Assembly: GCF_003590095.1 (NCBI RefSeq)
Contig: NC_039483.1
Coordinates: 11,842,001-11,906,000, forward strand
Reading direction: 5' to 3'
Source of the DNA: Trichoplusia ni
Lineage: Eukaryota > Arthropoda > Insecta > Lepidoptera > Noctuidae
Length of the DNA stretch: 64,000 bases
Positions 36,601-50,200 of the stretch are shown in pieces (positions within the stretch are counted from its first letter, which is position 1; each line of letters opens with the position of its first letter). Under the pieces are notes generated by a model. The model was not told the DNA's origin. It did not search any database and saw only the letters and a list, made by a program, of their open reading frames with translations. A program made the position numbers and the translations under genes.

Positions 36601-37667
36601 CTCGTTTTTAACATAACTGCAGTTATTTAACGAGAGTAAAATCGATCCAGTTTTGGATCTGGTAATGACTTTACAAGGTTATATCAAATTGGATATTCTT
36701 AATTGAACATTCAAGAAACTTCGAAAAAGATCAGTCGATTATTTTCGGAGAATCGTGATGCGAAAGAAATTCGTCATAAGCCATTGCCAAACACCGGCAT
36801 TGTGTAATTGACCTTCTTTATTCAGGTGAAGTAAAGTGCTTTTATATTGTTTTTGGGAGAATGAATTGATGAAATTATTTTCTTTCTTATGCATAATGTT
36901 TGAAGGCTATATTCGCCTTCAAAAATTTATCGAACATTCCTGATCCTAGAACTTAATTGACAGAAAGGATTAAAACTTAAATATTGTTTTACCATTCTTA
37001 TTTAACTTTACATAGTACGTCAAAGCTAGCTCAAAAATCAAGACTGTAATGACACGTTTAATAATTAAATATCTTTCGTATCTTCAGCAACTGTCGAACA
37101 GGTTTAAAAGCTGACAGTCGACAAGTACTTAAATGATCAATTACAAAGGTCGTTAAGGCTTCTGGATGATTCAACTCGCTTGGGAGGTCTCCCACGCAAG
37201 TGAAATTGTTACGCAGCCGGCTAATAATAATCTTTACCGTAGTTACGAGTTCCATTACACCACTAGCGACGCTAAATTACGTATTAAGTAATACGAAACT
37301 ACTTTATCAGGCGAATAGGGCTGCCTTAAGTTGTAACCGATGTTAGAAACGAATTTAAACCGCACATGTGAGAATTCAAACCATAGGCAATCAGCAATTT
37401 TATTTAGATTAAATGCGTGAAAATATTAATATTTTCTGCGCAACATTACTCTGATTTTTCGGTGTGTTTCTACCTAGTAGTAGCCTACATCGGTTGATCA
37501 GGAGCTCGTGAAGTCGTAAAAGTGATTGCGAACGTATCTACAATTTCGTTCACTTTTGTTTCCAGGAACGCGATGCCCTCGAAGCCAAGAACAACCCTGA
37601 AGCTGCCGCCAGACAACAGGAAGACAGAGCAGCGCTAGACTACAAAGGTACCTACTACCAGCAATAA
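33691..37667 (+). CDS. RR-1 cuticular protein with Gln/Pro-rich N-terminal region (216 aa)
   Basis: Exons: 33691-33702, 35435-35718, 36330-36582, 37566-37667 (651 nt with stop, in frame). Residues 1-16 are a signal peptide (MKLL, then VVICAVLSLSTA). Residues 17-98 are hydrophilic and rich in Gln, Pro and Tyr, with QQ and PPP runs; such regions are common in cuticular proteins and may serve crosslinking (inference). The RR-1 domain has AYETGNN at 99-105, GSYSYTAPDG at 128-137, VEYTADEFGFRVKGDHIPTPPP to 163. A helix and a charged 33-residue last exon ending GTYYQQ extend the C-terminus beyond the usual end. Its third intron lies after IKANA, further downstream than in its neighbours. Codons are strongly G/C-ending, which suggests high expression. 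No cysteines in the mature part. It recalls pupal or late larval RR-1 proteins of moths, but I cannot name the ortholog. Confidence 0.93.
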
Positions 37668-37808
37668 GTGTGTGCAAGTGACTCTCGTGCTAGTACCGTG
37701 AACGTTCTGATGGCAGGGCCTCTAAATGCCATATATTTTAAGACTAGATAACGCCTATCACACATCATGTCATACAACAGCTATTCAATCATAATATAAA
37801 CGACCTCT

Positions 37809-38240
37809 AATAAAGATAATCGTGAATCGTGGTTAAATATGCTTTCACTGCCGTATACAGTATTCACATGATGTGGCTATAGGCATTAGTTTTAAGTTAA
37901 AGAAATATCGAATTGTTATTTTACAATTTAAAATAATACTCAAGATGTCTGTCAAGTGTCTACGTTATGATTATTCTAAGTACATCAATAGATATTTTGG
38001 TATTTTACCAGACTGAAATAAAGAGTTGAATGAGATAGGTTCCTCAGATAAATTAACTCCCGTAGACAACAAATCGTTGTTCATAAGCAAACCAGTTTTG
38101 ACAGTATAATTACTGCCGCCCTTCTATTCTTTCTATGTGATACTTCACCAACAAAAAACGTGTTCAATTATATTTTTATACTTTTGTAAATAACTTACCA
38201 TCGTAATAACTTATCTTTGTATGTTTGATTTTTGAATAAA
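37809..38240 (+). terminator. Candidate poly(A) signals of the 33691 gene
   Basis: AATAAA occurs at 37809-37814, 38017-38022 and 38235-38240, so the 3' leader could be about 0.15, 0.35 or 0.57 kb. Which is used cannot be read from the sequence. Confidence 0.5.
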
Positions 38241-40635
38241 ATGTTGTAAAATATATTTTTGGCTTTTGTTGTCTGTGTTTTCGTCGACAAAGATTAACTA
38301 CTGCTATAAATTTAATTTAAGACTAACAAACGGTGGAGGAAAACATAGTATTGATTGACCTGGATTGGATTGCAAATATTGGAATCTGAAATCGCTCACC
38401 CACTTGCTCGCTCATCTCTAAAATCGATCAATGCTCAGAACCTACCCTATACATGTATATGTAACTCGTAAAAAAATCTTAGTATCCTTACTCAAATCTA
38501 CTTTAAATCTCAAAAGCTGCAAGGTTCAGATTCGCATCATGGTAACATGTTGGCTTATTTATTTATTGCTTCTATTTGGTTCCATAACTACTGACACGTA
38601 ACCTAGGTGATAAAAAAACTGAAACAAAAACCAACAAAGAATGCAGTTCAAATATAAGAAATAAAAACTAAACGCATTATGCTCCCGTAACGAATAAATT
38701 CATAGTTAAATATGATTAATGTTGTTACTTACATATCAACTAGTAATACGAATTTCGTAATATTAAAGTAATAAAAAGCACTGAATAGTAAGAAGTGACA
38801 CTTGCTTTTCAGATAGAAAGTACGGCAAAAGAATGTTATTATACAATCGCAGGATACAAAGTTTAATAGGTTACATAATACTCGTCTGGACACGCGCCAG
38901 TGCTTGCTATTTAGCTGTCACTCGAGTGGAGAAGCTGAACCAGTTTTTCCTACATCAGGTGAAGTGATACTTTCATTGTATCTACTTAGACACACTCACG
39001 GTTCGTTTAAAGTTTAGTAGTAATAATGAGGATCTATTTCATGCCTACAAGCATTAACATCAAATACCCTCTTTAACACTGTGTACGAAAGTAAGATGGT
39101 AACTTAATGTTAAGCTGAAGCCTTCTTTATAACTTTGTCTGATTGAGCTCAATGAACTAGTGATCTCCTCTCCTCTTTCAAACCTACCACGATGTATATC
39201 GGTACAAATACAACGAATATGCTAATGGAATTGGATTATTAAAATTACAATTTAATAAACAATATGCTTGATAACGAAAGTTTCGAATTCTATTTCAATC
39301 AAATTGAAATGCAGTTGGTACTCTGGAATGCCTTAATCTGTTTTATCCTGATAGAGAAATATGAGCTCTGAAAAATGACGAAAAACTCAGTACATAGAAC
39401 AAAATTCTCTATTGGAAAGAAGTTAACACTTAAACGTGCTTATGCATCTTGGTTTTTAAGTCAGTTTGATTTTATTGTATTTATTCAAGAACGGCATCAA
39501 AATAAAAGCAAAACTAAAGCTTGATCTAGGGGATACGAGATAAAAAAAAATACCGATTAAGTTTCTAAAGTCGGGAAAGAGCAACAATTTATAATACCGA
39601 GTCAATAGTTATAAAGTTGAAAGCCTGCTAAAATTTACTAGCAAAAGTTTTACGATGGAAGAATAATTGAGATGGCAACCATCAATATTTTAAATTTGGG
39701 CCGGATTTAATGTTTTATACACTAAACAGATAATCCTATTTTATTAAGTACTTCATCTTTACTTTGAGGAGTATCACAGGTGTTAACCTTTAAATTATTC
39801 ATAAAATGTTTAAAATGAATAATTACAAACCACTGTGACATCAAATATATTCAGGAGTTTAAAGTTGATTAGTTTATTTTATTGGTTTCATCAAATGCCA
39901 CATGTGGAACTGGCTTCACGGGGGTCAATGCGTGTCGGCAAGAATCATGTACTTATTTCACAACAAATTCAACGGCGTTTATCGGACATCAGCCTGTCTG
40001 ATGCTAAGTCTAGAGTAAGTATTATAGGATGACGACTTTGTGCAACTCTAGCGTAAGCACAGACCCCTAAGAAACTTGATCGGTTTACGCAAACACTTAA
40101 TTAAACCCATGTAGTATCATCTTTATTCACGGCAGATTATATTAATGATATTACACTTCGTTACGGAGAAAATATAGCGAAATACAAGTTGCTAATCGTT
40201 GGCAGGTATTACACGCACAAATTTTAATGCCATGGATTAAATTATACGATGTAGGTACTCTTGACGAGTCACTGTGAGTGTTACTTAAAAATCAATAAAT
40301 ACTAAACTTTAATGGAAAAGTATAGCAATTTCTTTTTCAGATATGAGATTATAGTTACCTGGCCTACATTAAACTTAAAATGCGACTACACAGGCGTGTG
40401 AATCTAGAGTTTTGTTTCAGGAAAAGGCTTTGCTCTGAACCCTAACAGCGTCATTTAGCAACGTGAAATTTTTTGTGAGAAAACAATAATATAAAAGGTG
40501 TATCATTATTGCTCAAAAATAAGATGATGAATCGATAAGGCGCTTAATTTAGAATGTTCCTCCTACAGGGACGTGTAGCAAAGAAAGTGTTTTTGAAGGC
40601 AAATGAAGATATTTTATTGGTTCTTTTAAAGCATC

Positions 40636-40684
40636 CTTTTGCTTTTCATCCCTTAAAGGCACTTTGAGGGATGAGAAGCAAAAG
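40636..40684. repeat. Short inverted repeat (hairpin)
   Basis: Arms 40636-40653 and 40667-40684 pair over 18 bases with one mismatch around a 13-base loop (CTTTTGCTTTTCATCCCT against AGGGATGAGAAGCAAAAG). Function unknown. Confidence 0.5.
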
Positions 40685-41664
40685 TCTTGGTATAAGTACC
40701 ATAGAATTGCCTTGACTTTAATGGGGCTTTGTCATACATACATATTATCATGATTGAAATACTTGTAAATAGGATTAAAAATGATACCACCCAGTGCTAA
40801 AGTTCAACTTACTTGGACTTGGAACCCAAAACGAACTTATACAGATTTGAACCAGTAAAAATTTGGTCTTGTCTTTCAAGCTTATTTTATATTAATTCGG
40901 CCTTAACGCGTGTAACAGTAGATATCATAGCGTGTAATGTCACTTGTCTAAGGGCTGGCCACCCGTGACTACGTCAATAAGCGATGTTTAGTACCTTTTA
41001 GTCAAGTCACCTTTAAGTTTAACGTTCGTTAGGCTCATTCTGTTAGATTTACGTTATGCTGTATCAACTTTAATTGCCAAACGAGTTTAATGCATAACAC
41101 TAATGATTTTAGAGGTATTAAAACTTATTAGTCAGAAATTAATTAGCATGAGCTTAATTATGTTACTGTTAACTGGTTACTCTGCTGTAAATAAATAAAT
41201 GGTAGAAAAAACATTGTTTTACTGCGCAGTTCGTATTTGTTTAAATCAAGTATTATGCTGAAGTTTATTCACTATAATAACTTTAATGTCTCCGTTCTAA
41301 TGTTTACTTAAAGGTCCGTTTCACTGACTGCATTCAGCACTTCATAGCACTGCGGCTACGTAAGCTACGTAAGTGGAACCAGTCTCTGTACTAAGCCAAT
41401 TAATTCCCTCACCTATACGCGAGCTGATAAATCATTTCACATGAATTATTCAATTTGTCACCTACTGCTAGTACGACGTCTTATTATTTATAGCTACATC
41501 TCAATTATACTAGCAGCGATAATTTTATTAATTTTTTAAAATAGGTTTTGTTAATGAAGATAAATGTCAATTCCAAACACAAGCTATTTTTGCTTATTTA
41601 TCAGAACACATAAGTACAATTATATAAAAAGAAAAGAAAATATGAACTGTCAACTATGTGGCGA

Positions 41665-41912
41665 CTAGCTGTTACCCGCGACTTCGTCCCCGTGGGTAGA
41701 AGATATAAGTTATTATTAATACCTGCCCTGTTTTTTTCACATTTTCCATTGTATCTTCGCTCCTATTAGTCGCAGCGTGATGGTTATAGCCTAAAGCCTT
41801 CCTTGATGAATGGTCTATTAAAACACAAAATAATTTTTCAATTTGGACCAGTAGTTCCTGAGATTAGCGCGTTCAAACAAACAAACTCTTTAGCTTTATA
41901 TATTAGTATAGA
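41665..41912 (-). mobile_element. Non-autonomous Helitron-like element, copy 2
   Basis: Reverse-oriented partner of the element at 4642-4894. On the minus strand it starts TCTATACTAATATA (41912) and ends GGTAACAGCTAG (41665), flanked by A and T as expected for Helitron insertion. Length is about 248 bp. This copy keeps a GTTTGTTTG run near its 5' end that copy 1 lacks, so the two have diverged by deletion as well as substitution. Confidence 0.75.
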
Positions 41913-44146
41913 TAATAGTATATAGGTATAGATAATAACGCACTTTATTTTTATGCTGGGAAAACAATCATTCTTTGCGCTCTTAGAAATATTACTTGTA
42001 TGAATTTCTTTTTAAGAAATTAAACATGGTACTTTCACCTGTCCCTTTGTCTTTGAGCGAATCTTGTTAAACTTGCAAGTTTTCGACCTACTTAGCGGCT
42101 TTTGAACATACTAAAAGATTGCCTAAAAAGTTTGTCAAGATCCTATTTTAGCCTTGTGAGAGGATCTACCTTTATCTGTAGAAGATCTTAATACCTGTTC
42201 ATATTAACGTCAACATTTGTAATCACCATAAAAACAGCATTTTGTCATTCATGTCAATCTTCTATTCCTCGCTAATGCCAAGTAACGTGTGCCGATTTAT
42301 TTATCAGCAATAGAGACGATTTTGTATGGATGAAAATTGAAAAATCGTAGGCAAGTATTTTTGCCTTAACCAGAACAATAAAAAAATAATAAAGATTAAA
42401 AGTGACGCTGATCTATTTACGTTTAGGAGACCGAAAATAGTATCCAATATGAAATATTAAACTACATAAAACTTTCAAAAGCTACTTCTTATTCCTACAA
42501 AGCATGTCCTTCCTCAGGCTCTAGAATACCTATGTATGAAATTTATTTAAATTGGTTCAGTGGTTCTGTCACGAAAGCACGACATCCAGTCAGAGTCTTT
42601 CACATTAATATTACATTAAGAATTTAACAAGGGAATTGACAATATCCTTCAAAAAAGTAAAGATTGACACTTCTTTGAGTAATGCCAATAATTTAAGTTC
42701 TGCGGTCAAAGATTTATGAGTGACGAAACATTTAACACGAGTGTTTGAAATTGTAAAGTGTTGACATATGATTAAATATGTAAAATATTGCTACCTGGAT
42801 AACGTAAGAACCTGTTAGGCTTATTGTTTTAAGTACTACTAAATACTTGTGTATTTTTTTGTTTGTAAGGACAACGAACAGCGAGCGTCGTAAAATAAAA
42901 TACCTTAACTTTCTGCACGCAGAAAAATATCAAGATGTAAAAAGATATTTAAAAGTTTCTCTCCAAGATTGCTGAAAACAAATCAAATAAATTCATGAGA
43001 ATAGGTCATATTACGTTGGCAAGAAGAAATTTAGCCGAACTCATCGAAAACGTGAATGCTAAGAAGGCTTCTCTCTGACCGGAGTCAAACTAGAAGTGGA
43101 AATAAGAGCGCCAGGTGTTGTTGCTATGTAAATAGGGGGTCCTAAAATTAATAAAAAAAAAATGACCAGCTGTTGGCAACATATCAAGTATGTTGGCATA
43201 AGCTTTTTCCCCCGAAAATAACAGCGCTAAAGTGATTTAAAAGAGACTGTAAGCTGCAGGGCTTATGGTCCATCTTTCTTTAAACTGTGTTGGTAGCCTT
43301 ACAGCTCTTGTACATTTGTCATCCTTCGTCCCAGTCTACATTACAAGTGCTTCTGTACATTAGTCTATGCACCTTAGGCAGACCTTCAAGATATAGCCGA
43401 ATTAAGTTTAAGAATGTAATATTGTCAGCGGTTGTCAGTGATAGTAGAATGTGAAACTTAGGTACATTGTTGTTCCATGTCATCGTACCGTAGAAACGAA
43501 AGGAAGGAAGTTATTCAATGAAATTAGATTGTTCATGCATATTATTAACTCTTTACTGTTGCGGTTTTTTGTGTTTTATGATAATTCGCTTATCATTTAT
43601 CAAATTAAATACCATATTTTGTCTGATTTTTGTTGAATCTTGTAATTGAAATTCTAATTTTGATTACCTTTGCCCTTTTGAGTTAATAGAGGAAATAAGA
43701 ATGTTTTGTAGGAATTACTTATGCCATACGCAAGAATCATCGCAAAGGATGTGTGAAATATAATATTTGTGAGACTATTAGCTGTACGAAGGTCTTATTT
43801 TAAATTCAAAATGTTAAATAAATTATTATTAGTTAGTCAAGAATGATAGTAAATTAGTTACTTCGATAAGGTTTTAAATTGCATCTTGAAAATTACAATT
43901 TTGACTTGTGTCATGGCGTCTAAATTGGCACGATATTAGCAAAATTATTGATATAATAGAATAAAATAATTCTACAAGAATTCAAATTGAAAATTATTTA
44001 GATAATTCTATTATTCGATTAGTATCTGATTGTTTAGCATGCGTACACGTTTGTAAGTGAGCGTATCGCGTCACTGAGATGCATCGTCGCCGGGATGCGC
44101 CCGCGCCGGCGTCAGGTCGCACGAAGTTCATAGGTAAACACGCCGG

Positions 44147-44180
44147 TATATAAACCCCATGCAGTGTCAACGAGCACACA
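44147..44180 (+). promoter_or_regulatory. Core promoter of the 44238 RR-1 gene
   Basis: TATATAAA at 44147-44154 in a GC-rich patch (about 44080-44150). Start is expected near 44177-44180, giving a leader of about 60 bases to the ATG. Confidence 0.7.
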
Positions 44181-44237
44181 TTTGTGCCTGTGATTGCATC
44201 CAGTCCCTTTGTGAACCCTGCCCTCCATCCTAACACA

Positions 44238-47200
44238 ATGGTGAGCAAAAATATATGTATTATCTATTTTTTTAATTCTCTGCAAGCTTTAAATTGACTC
44301 GAAATACGTCTTGTTGTATTGTTATTTTTCTCAATTCTCAAAAGAAATAAATATTTTTAAATTTAATAATTTATTTAATCATCTTTTCATTGTTTTAAAC
44401 GCGCTGAGTTGTAACTGAGGTACGTTATAAATTAAAAGTGAATTAATTTAGACGGTTGTGAATCTTTTTGTACTAGGTACTTCCTGAGTTACGATTATGG
44501 GTTTTCAGTCTTTTAGCTTTCTTGTCAGTCTCAGTCAAGAGGAGTCAAGAACTCCTGCAATTTTCAGTTTATGTTGAATTCCGTTACACAAGCCGATTAA
44601 TTAGTTGTCCTTTAATGCATGTAGTTCGCATGCATTAAAGAAGAAGTATGAACTGTAAACTTGTAGGTTTGACTTATCGTACACTCTTTCATTGTTGCCA
44701 ATCAAGCCATAAATACCAAAATAAATTACAAAATATTTTTTTAACTGTTTGAAAATGTTATTCGGTTAGTTTATGTTAGGAATTTTGTTTAGCTCGTAGT
44801 GTCAGAGTGTAACAAAGGCCGTTGTGTGACATCAGGGCCCCAATTCTGCTATTAACAATGGCCGATGAATGAATGAAAATTGGCTTAAAATGTAATTTTT
44901 TGTATTTTTTCCTGCAAAGTAATTGAAAATTCAGTATGGAACAGTACACCCAATGTTAACACAATTAACTTCCAATTATTTTATTGGCAAAACGCTTAAG
45001 ACAGAGATAAAGATAAGAATAGGAATAATTTCAAATTTAATCCGATTGCCATTGATTAATCGGCCGCTGTAAAATAGCAGAATCGGGGTCCTGACCGAGT
45101 CGGATGCGAATTTTATAATTTATTATAATTCTTTTTCTTCCTTCCCAGTCCATTATTCTATTTGCACTTGTACTTCTTTCTCTCCTCCCATAAGATTCTA
45201 ACTATAAAATGTATAAGATTTTGCATTCTCTTGAGTGATTAATACATAGAGTAAGAATGACATTTTAGGTAGCACGTATCGAAATCGATATAAAAAACTT
45301 TTTGATTTTGATCGTAAAGAACTTATTGGTTAAGAACTACTAAGCAATTATATGTAATGACCATTTATTAACGTTATATAAATAAATACTACTTGATTAA
45401 CAAACTAATTATCTTGAATGTCTTGCTATTATATCCCTAAATAAATCCTGAACAAAAAAACTGCCGTTGAAAAATAAGATTACTTCTTATAGAAGATTAC
45501 TTCTATTTATTCTTATTACGTTATATGTTATTCTCATAGTATTACTTGTAAAATATTAATAGGGTTCTGATTACTAATAAAAGTAAATAAACTTAATTGA
45601 GCATAATCGCAATGGTCGTAAATTTTCCTATGAAACCGGTTCTATTTTGCAGATTTTACGATAAATATTTTCCAAAGCTAAAATAAAAGCTATTTCCGTA
45701 AAAGCTTTTGCAATTTTATATCAAACAATGGTGTGACGACTCCGCAATAGTTGCAAACATAAAATCATTTTATATGTCAAAATCAAAATGTCAAATTGTA
45801 ATACGTGCGTACAATGTAGACACTAATAGTAATATTTCAAACAAGTAATGGAACCCGAAGAAAAAATGTCAAAGTCGTAAGGAGTGGGTCACATAACAAT
45901 AGGTTGTAGATTAAACTAGGCACCAATATGTCCAAAGGTTGCCAATACTTACTTCGCTTAGTTTGTAAAGCGCAAGTTATTTCTGTTAAAACGTTTAACA
46001 GAAATAACTTGCAATTCATTTGTACGCTGTTACTTATATTGCTTAAACATTTGCTAGAATCAAATAAATACTAATTAAAATGATGATAATTTTACCTACT
46101 GCATCTAGGAACTAATATCTACAAGAAACTATAATGACGATATCTGAATGCCACAAGTAGGTCAATGCCCGAATAGTAGGAAAACGCTGAAGCTTTCTTT
46201 CCCCGCAGATAACTTTTAACAACTCAGTATTTGAGTACCTAAGTATGCAAATTTATTACCGTTACCTTATCGCGGGTCAGAAGTCAACACGTGTTTCATA
46301 AACGGGAGTTCACAATGCAGCTCAAAGATTGTTGTCGAATCACGGAATCCTTACTTTCCTCAAACCGACAATTTCTACTTTACCTACCTCACGTTTTCGA
46401 GACGAGTACTACTTCCTTTATGTGTAAACTTTGCACAATATCAATCGTAAAACATAATGTAGTCGTCTTCAAACAAAAGACTTTTGTAACTGACGCATGA
46501 AGCGCATGCATTGCCCCGGTAAGGCAAGTTGGCACGTGCAATATGTGCTTATCCTATACCTCGAAGCATATGTGCACTACACAAAGCATATATCCAAAGC
46601 GGGATATATTTTGGAACATCCTATTTAGTCAGGATTTGAACTATATACAACTACACACTTGGTAACTGTAACTGTTATAACTGTTATATCGAGTGTCTTG
46701 TTTAGCTTCGCTACATTTGCAGAATTAGAAAAATGCTAAGGATTTATATAGTACAATTGATAGTCTTCATTATAATTCGTAAATGAAGGAACAAAAACAA
46801 TGCAAAACTTTTGTTTATATGGGAATTAGGTCAATAGGTCCAATACATTAGTCAGCAAGATGCTATTGTGATTGATTGATTAAACGTATACTATAAAAAC
46901 TAAGGCTATATTGAGATTGCCAAGGCCTCAATCTGCTAGAAGCTCATTAGCAATACTATTAACGACCTATTTGACATTACAATTTTATTGACAATAAAAT
47001 ACATATATTACGTAACCAGATAATAATAAACATTAAACACATTGTGATTTATTTTAAGTTTTTCTGACCTAATAAAGGCCTAATACATCAATAACTTTAA
47101 TTATATACTAACACTCAGTGTTCTTCCTCCTCTCTCCTACTAATTATGTTATATGCGACGCCCGACAGGGTCCATAATTGTGACTAAATATCTAGATACC

Positions 47201-50200
47201 AACAACCTGTATATATTATGGTAAGAAATAAAGAATTGAGAATTGAGAACTATAACAATAAAATTAAGCTCAATCATAATTATGCGAACAGAATGGACAG
47301 CAAGAAATTTGAATAGTTGTGTACCTCCCCTTGCAATACAAGGAAATGTCGGCAATGATTAGTACATTCATCTTGGTAGTAAAGACATTGTTAATATATC
47401 AACTATGTAATGTCCCTTTCAATATATGATTGCACAGCTTAGTCGTGTACGTTGCCGGCATTCGATGAGACGGCAACTATAGTGCATATTGCGATTGCAA
47501 TGACCGCGCAAGCTAATTCATTGAGAATCCAATCGGTATGGCTTTAACACTAGGTGTGATTGTACAGAAATATCGTCTTGAGATGGGGATTAGCACTGCT
47601 GATAATAATCTTTACTTTTAAAATGAAACGTCAAGGGAAGAATAAACAACACAATTTGCAGCTTCCAAACGTAGAGTTACGGAAGGGCTCTACAATAATA
47701 TCCATAAAGTATTTACTTTTGAAGTTATGTTTTTACTCTTAATTTTCATGTATCACTTAAATATCCTATTTCATAATTATTAACTTTATTAAAAAATACC
47801 TTTTTTCTTTCAAGCTTAAATAAGGATAGTAAAAGTCGGGAGATGCATAGTGATGTAACACCAATGCATGTGCACGATATAAAACTGACGGTGCATATAA
47901 ATCAGTGACTGTGGTTAGCGGTTTCAACACACGATTTCTATAAACTTATTTCATTGTTCACGAAGAAAGCACTTTCAACTCCCTACGTATCTTCCGGCAT
48001 ACGATATATTTGTAGGGATCCATTTGCATATTCGTGAGTGTTGGGATGACTTCGATGCTTTACACAATAGTATATCATCATCATATATCATCGCTTTTGC
48101 TATTGGATTTATTGAGTAAATCATTTAAGCTGTAATCAGTTTTACTTTTTTATTTTCTTTTAAATTCATTAGGGTATCCCATCAACATGGATACGCCAAC
48201 CTCATTGGATGTTATCAATTGCACTATTTAAATTAAAAAGCATTGATTAAGCCGTCGTACAAGGATGCGCTAAAATAAGGCGAAGTGGCCCAAGATCTAA
48301 GAGGTTTCAACCAAAATCCTTAATCAATGATTCTCCACTTTACCCCGTGTATAATCTGAGCTTTAAAGAAGGATAGAAGGATATTCCCCTTATAGAAGGA
48401 TAATCCAATTTATTACGCAACCTTTCAGTATTAAAAGTGTCAACTTAGATGATCTTAGGTAAATTCAGGAATTAATTCTCCATTTCAAATAATAAGGTGC
48501 CAGGCCTAATTAAATTAGTTTTTAAGTACTTTCAAGTACATGAAAGTACTTAAAAACTAATTTAATTAGTTGACTAAGCATGTTATTTGTAATGTTTTAA
48601 ATAAATAATAAATTTTGTATGTGACAAAAGTCAACAATCTTTCTAGTCACTTGCGAATTAAAAACTAAGGCCAGCTAAAACGCCTGCGGGGCACATAGCT
48701 ATAAATGTAGTTTATAAAAAACTATTCCGAAATGGCAGGCGCAGGTTGTCAAGTAGGAGTTTCATTGATTTGTTTTTTTAACATATTTAAAACTACATAA
48801 AAATATTAGGTATACTGAAAAGTTGTAAGTCTTTAATGTTTTTATTTGTCACATCAACAAACAAAGCGTATTCTACCTCGCCTTTGTTCGTTTTAACTTA
48901 AGGACTTACCTTCGTTTGCACATCTGCGTTAAGTAAACTTTGTAGATCATTTAATATCTTCTTAGTTATTTTGTTACAACTTTCATATACGACGACAAAA
49001 AACCGGTTGAATATTTTTAAATTTAACTTTAAAAAACGAATGTTATAATGACATTAAAACTCGTCTCCCATTTGTTTTATTTTTTTTCTACTGATTTTAA
49101 ATAAACCTTCTTAACTGCCAATAATGTTAAACATATTCTTTTTATTGCAGATCTCCTTAATCTTCGTTCTCCTTGCAGCAGTGGCATACACGACAGTAGA
49201 AGCGCAGTCTACTGCCCCTATTCCCATCATACGCTACGAATCTGAAGGGCCCAACGTTGATGGATCATACAAATGGCTGTAAGATAAGTTGACTTTATTT
49301 TACTTAATAATTTTATTCGAAAGTTTTCTAAAAAAATATTATTTGAAATGGTTTATTACAGTTTGAAACTTTTTATTAATACTTTCTTTCGGGTAACCTT
49401 AAAGCCAAGCAAAGCCTTAAAGCTAAAATATTTTTTGGAAATAAATATTTAAATAAATTAGTAATATCACCTTTTTCTTCACCTCTCCGTACTTTGCTAT
49501 TTTAATTGACACTTGAAAGTAAATTCAGGTTTATTTCTATTAGCGACATGTCATAACGATGGATTCAAATGTGAACAATGTTATGGATCATAAAATCGTC
49601 TTCGGTGTCCCGCTAAATGATTGTAGTTATCACATTAGTATAAAATGCCAAATATTATGTAAAGACTATTCAGGTTTTGTATCAGCATGGGTCTCATACT
49701 ATTCCACATTTAATTTGTAGAATCTTTATAAATTTGTTGCGTAACAAACTTTCTTAGGCATTCTAGATAATGAATGGACAGAGATGATTGGTTGCCGTTT
49801 GTGAGAATTTTGATAAACATAAATTATATCTGCCTTGAATGTAAAGTTGTTATGAGGTAAGCCGATTAAGGAAACTTGTATAATATTGAAAGCAAAATAA
49901 AATTATTTTCTATTTTAGTCACAACTAATGATTAATATCTTACTACTTAAATAGGAAATGGAACAAAATGGTCTTGTTTATAAAATCCATATGTACTATA
50001 CATATACTAATAAAGAAACTGAAATATTTAGTGAGTAGACGTCATATATTTAATACTATTTTTTTTATAGACTTTTGCCTGGAGTGACAAAAAACTTTAT
50101 TGCATACAATAATTTTCCTGATATCTTCAAAACTCATCTCATCTGTAGTTCTTTTTAAAATAACATGTGTTTAACGGCTGTTTTGTATCTTGCGTATTGT

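Larger units (their letters stand above)
38241..44146. other. Intergenic, no gene seen
   Basis: 5.9 kb, AT-rich, no supported coding region. It contains a hairpin at 40636-40684 and the second Helitron-like element at 41665-41912. Open frames at 39835 and 43451 have no signal peptide or domain. Confidence 0.55.
44241..49150 (+). other. Intron 1 of the 44238 gene (4.9 kb)
   Basis: Donor GTGAGC directly follows the ATG; acceptor TTTATTGCAG ends at 49150. It holds two perfect hairpins (45972-46012 and 48506-48569). Open frames at 45837, 46291, 47149 and 47560 have no recognisable content. Confidence 0.7.

Noticed and set aside
43994..44248. 84-codon minus-strand open frame
   Set aside because: Antisense to the TATA box, leader and first exon of the 44238 gene.
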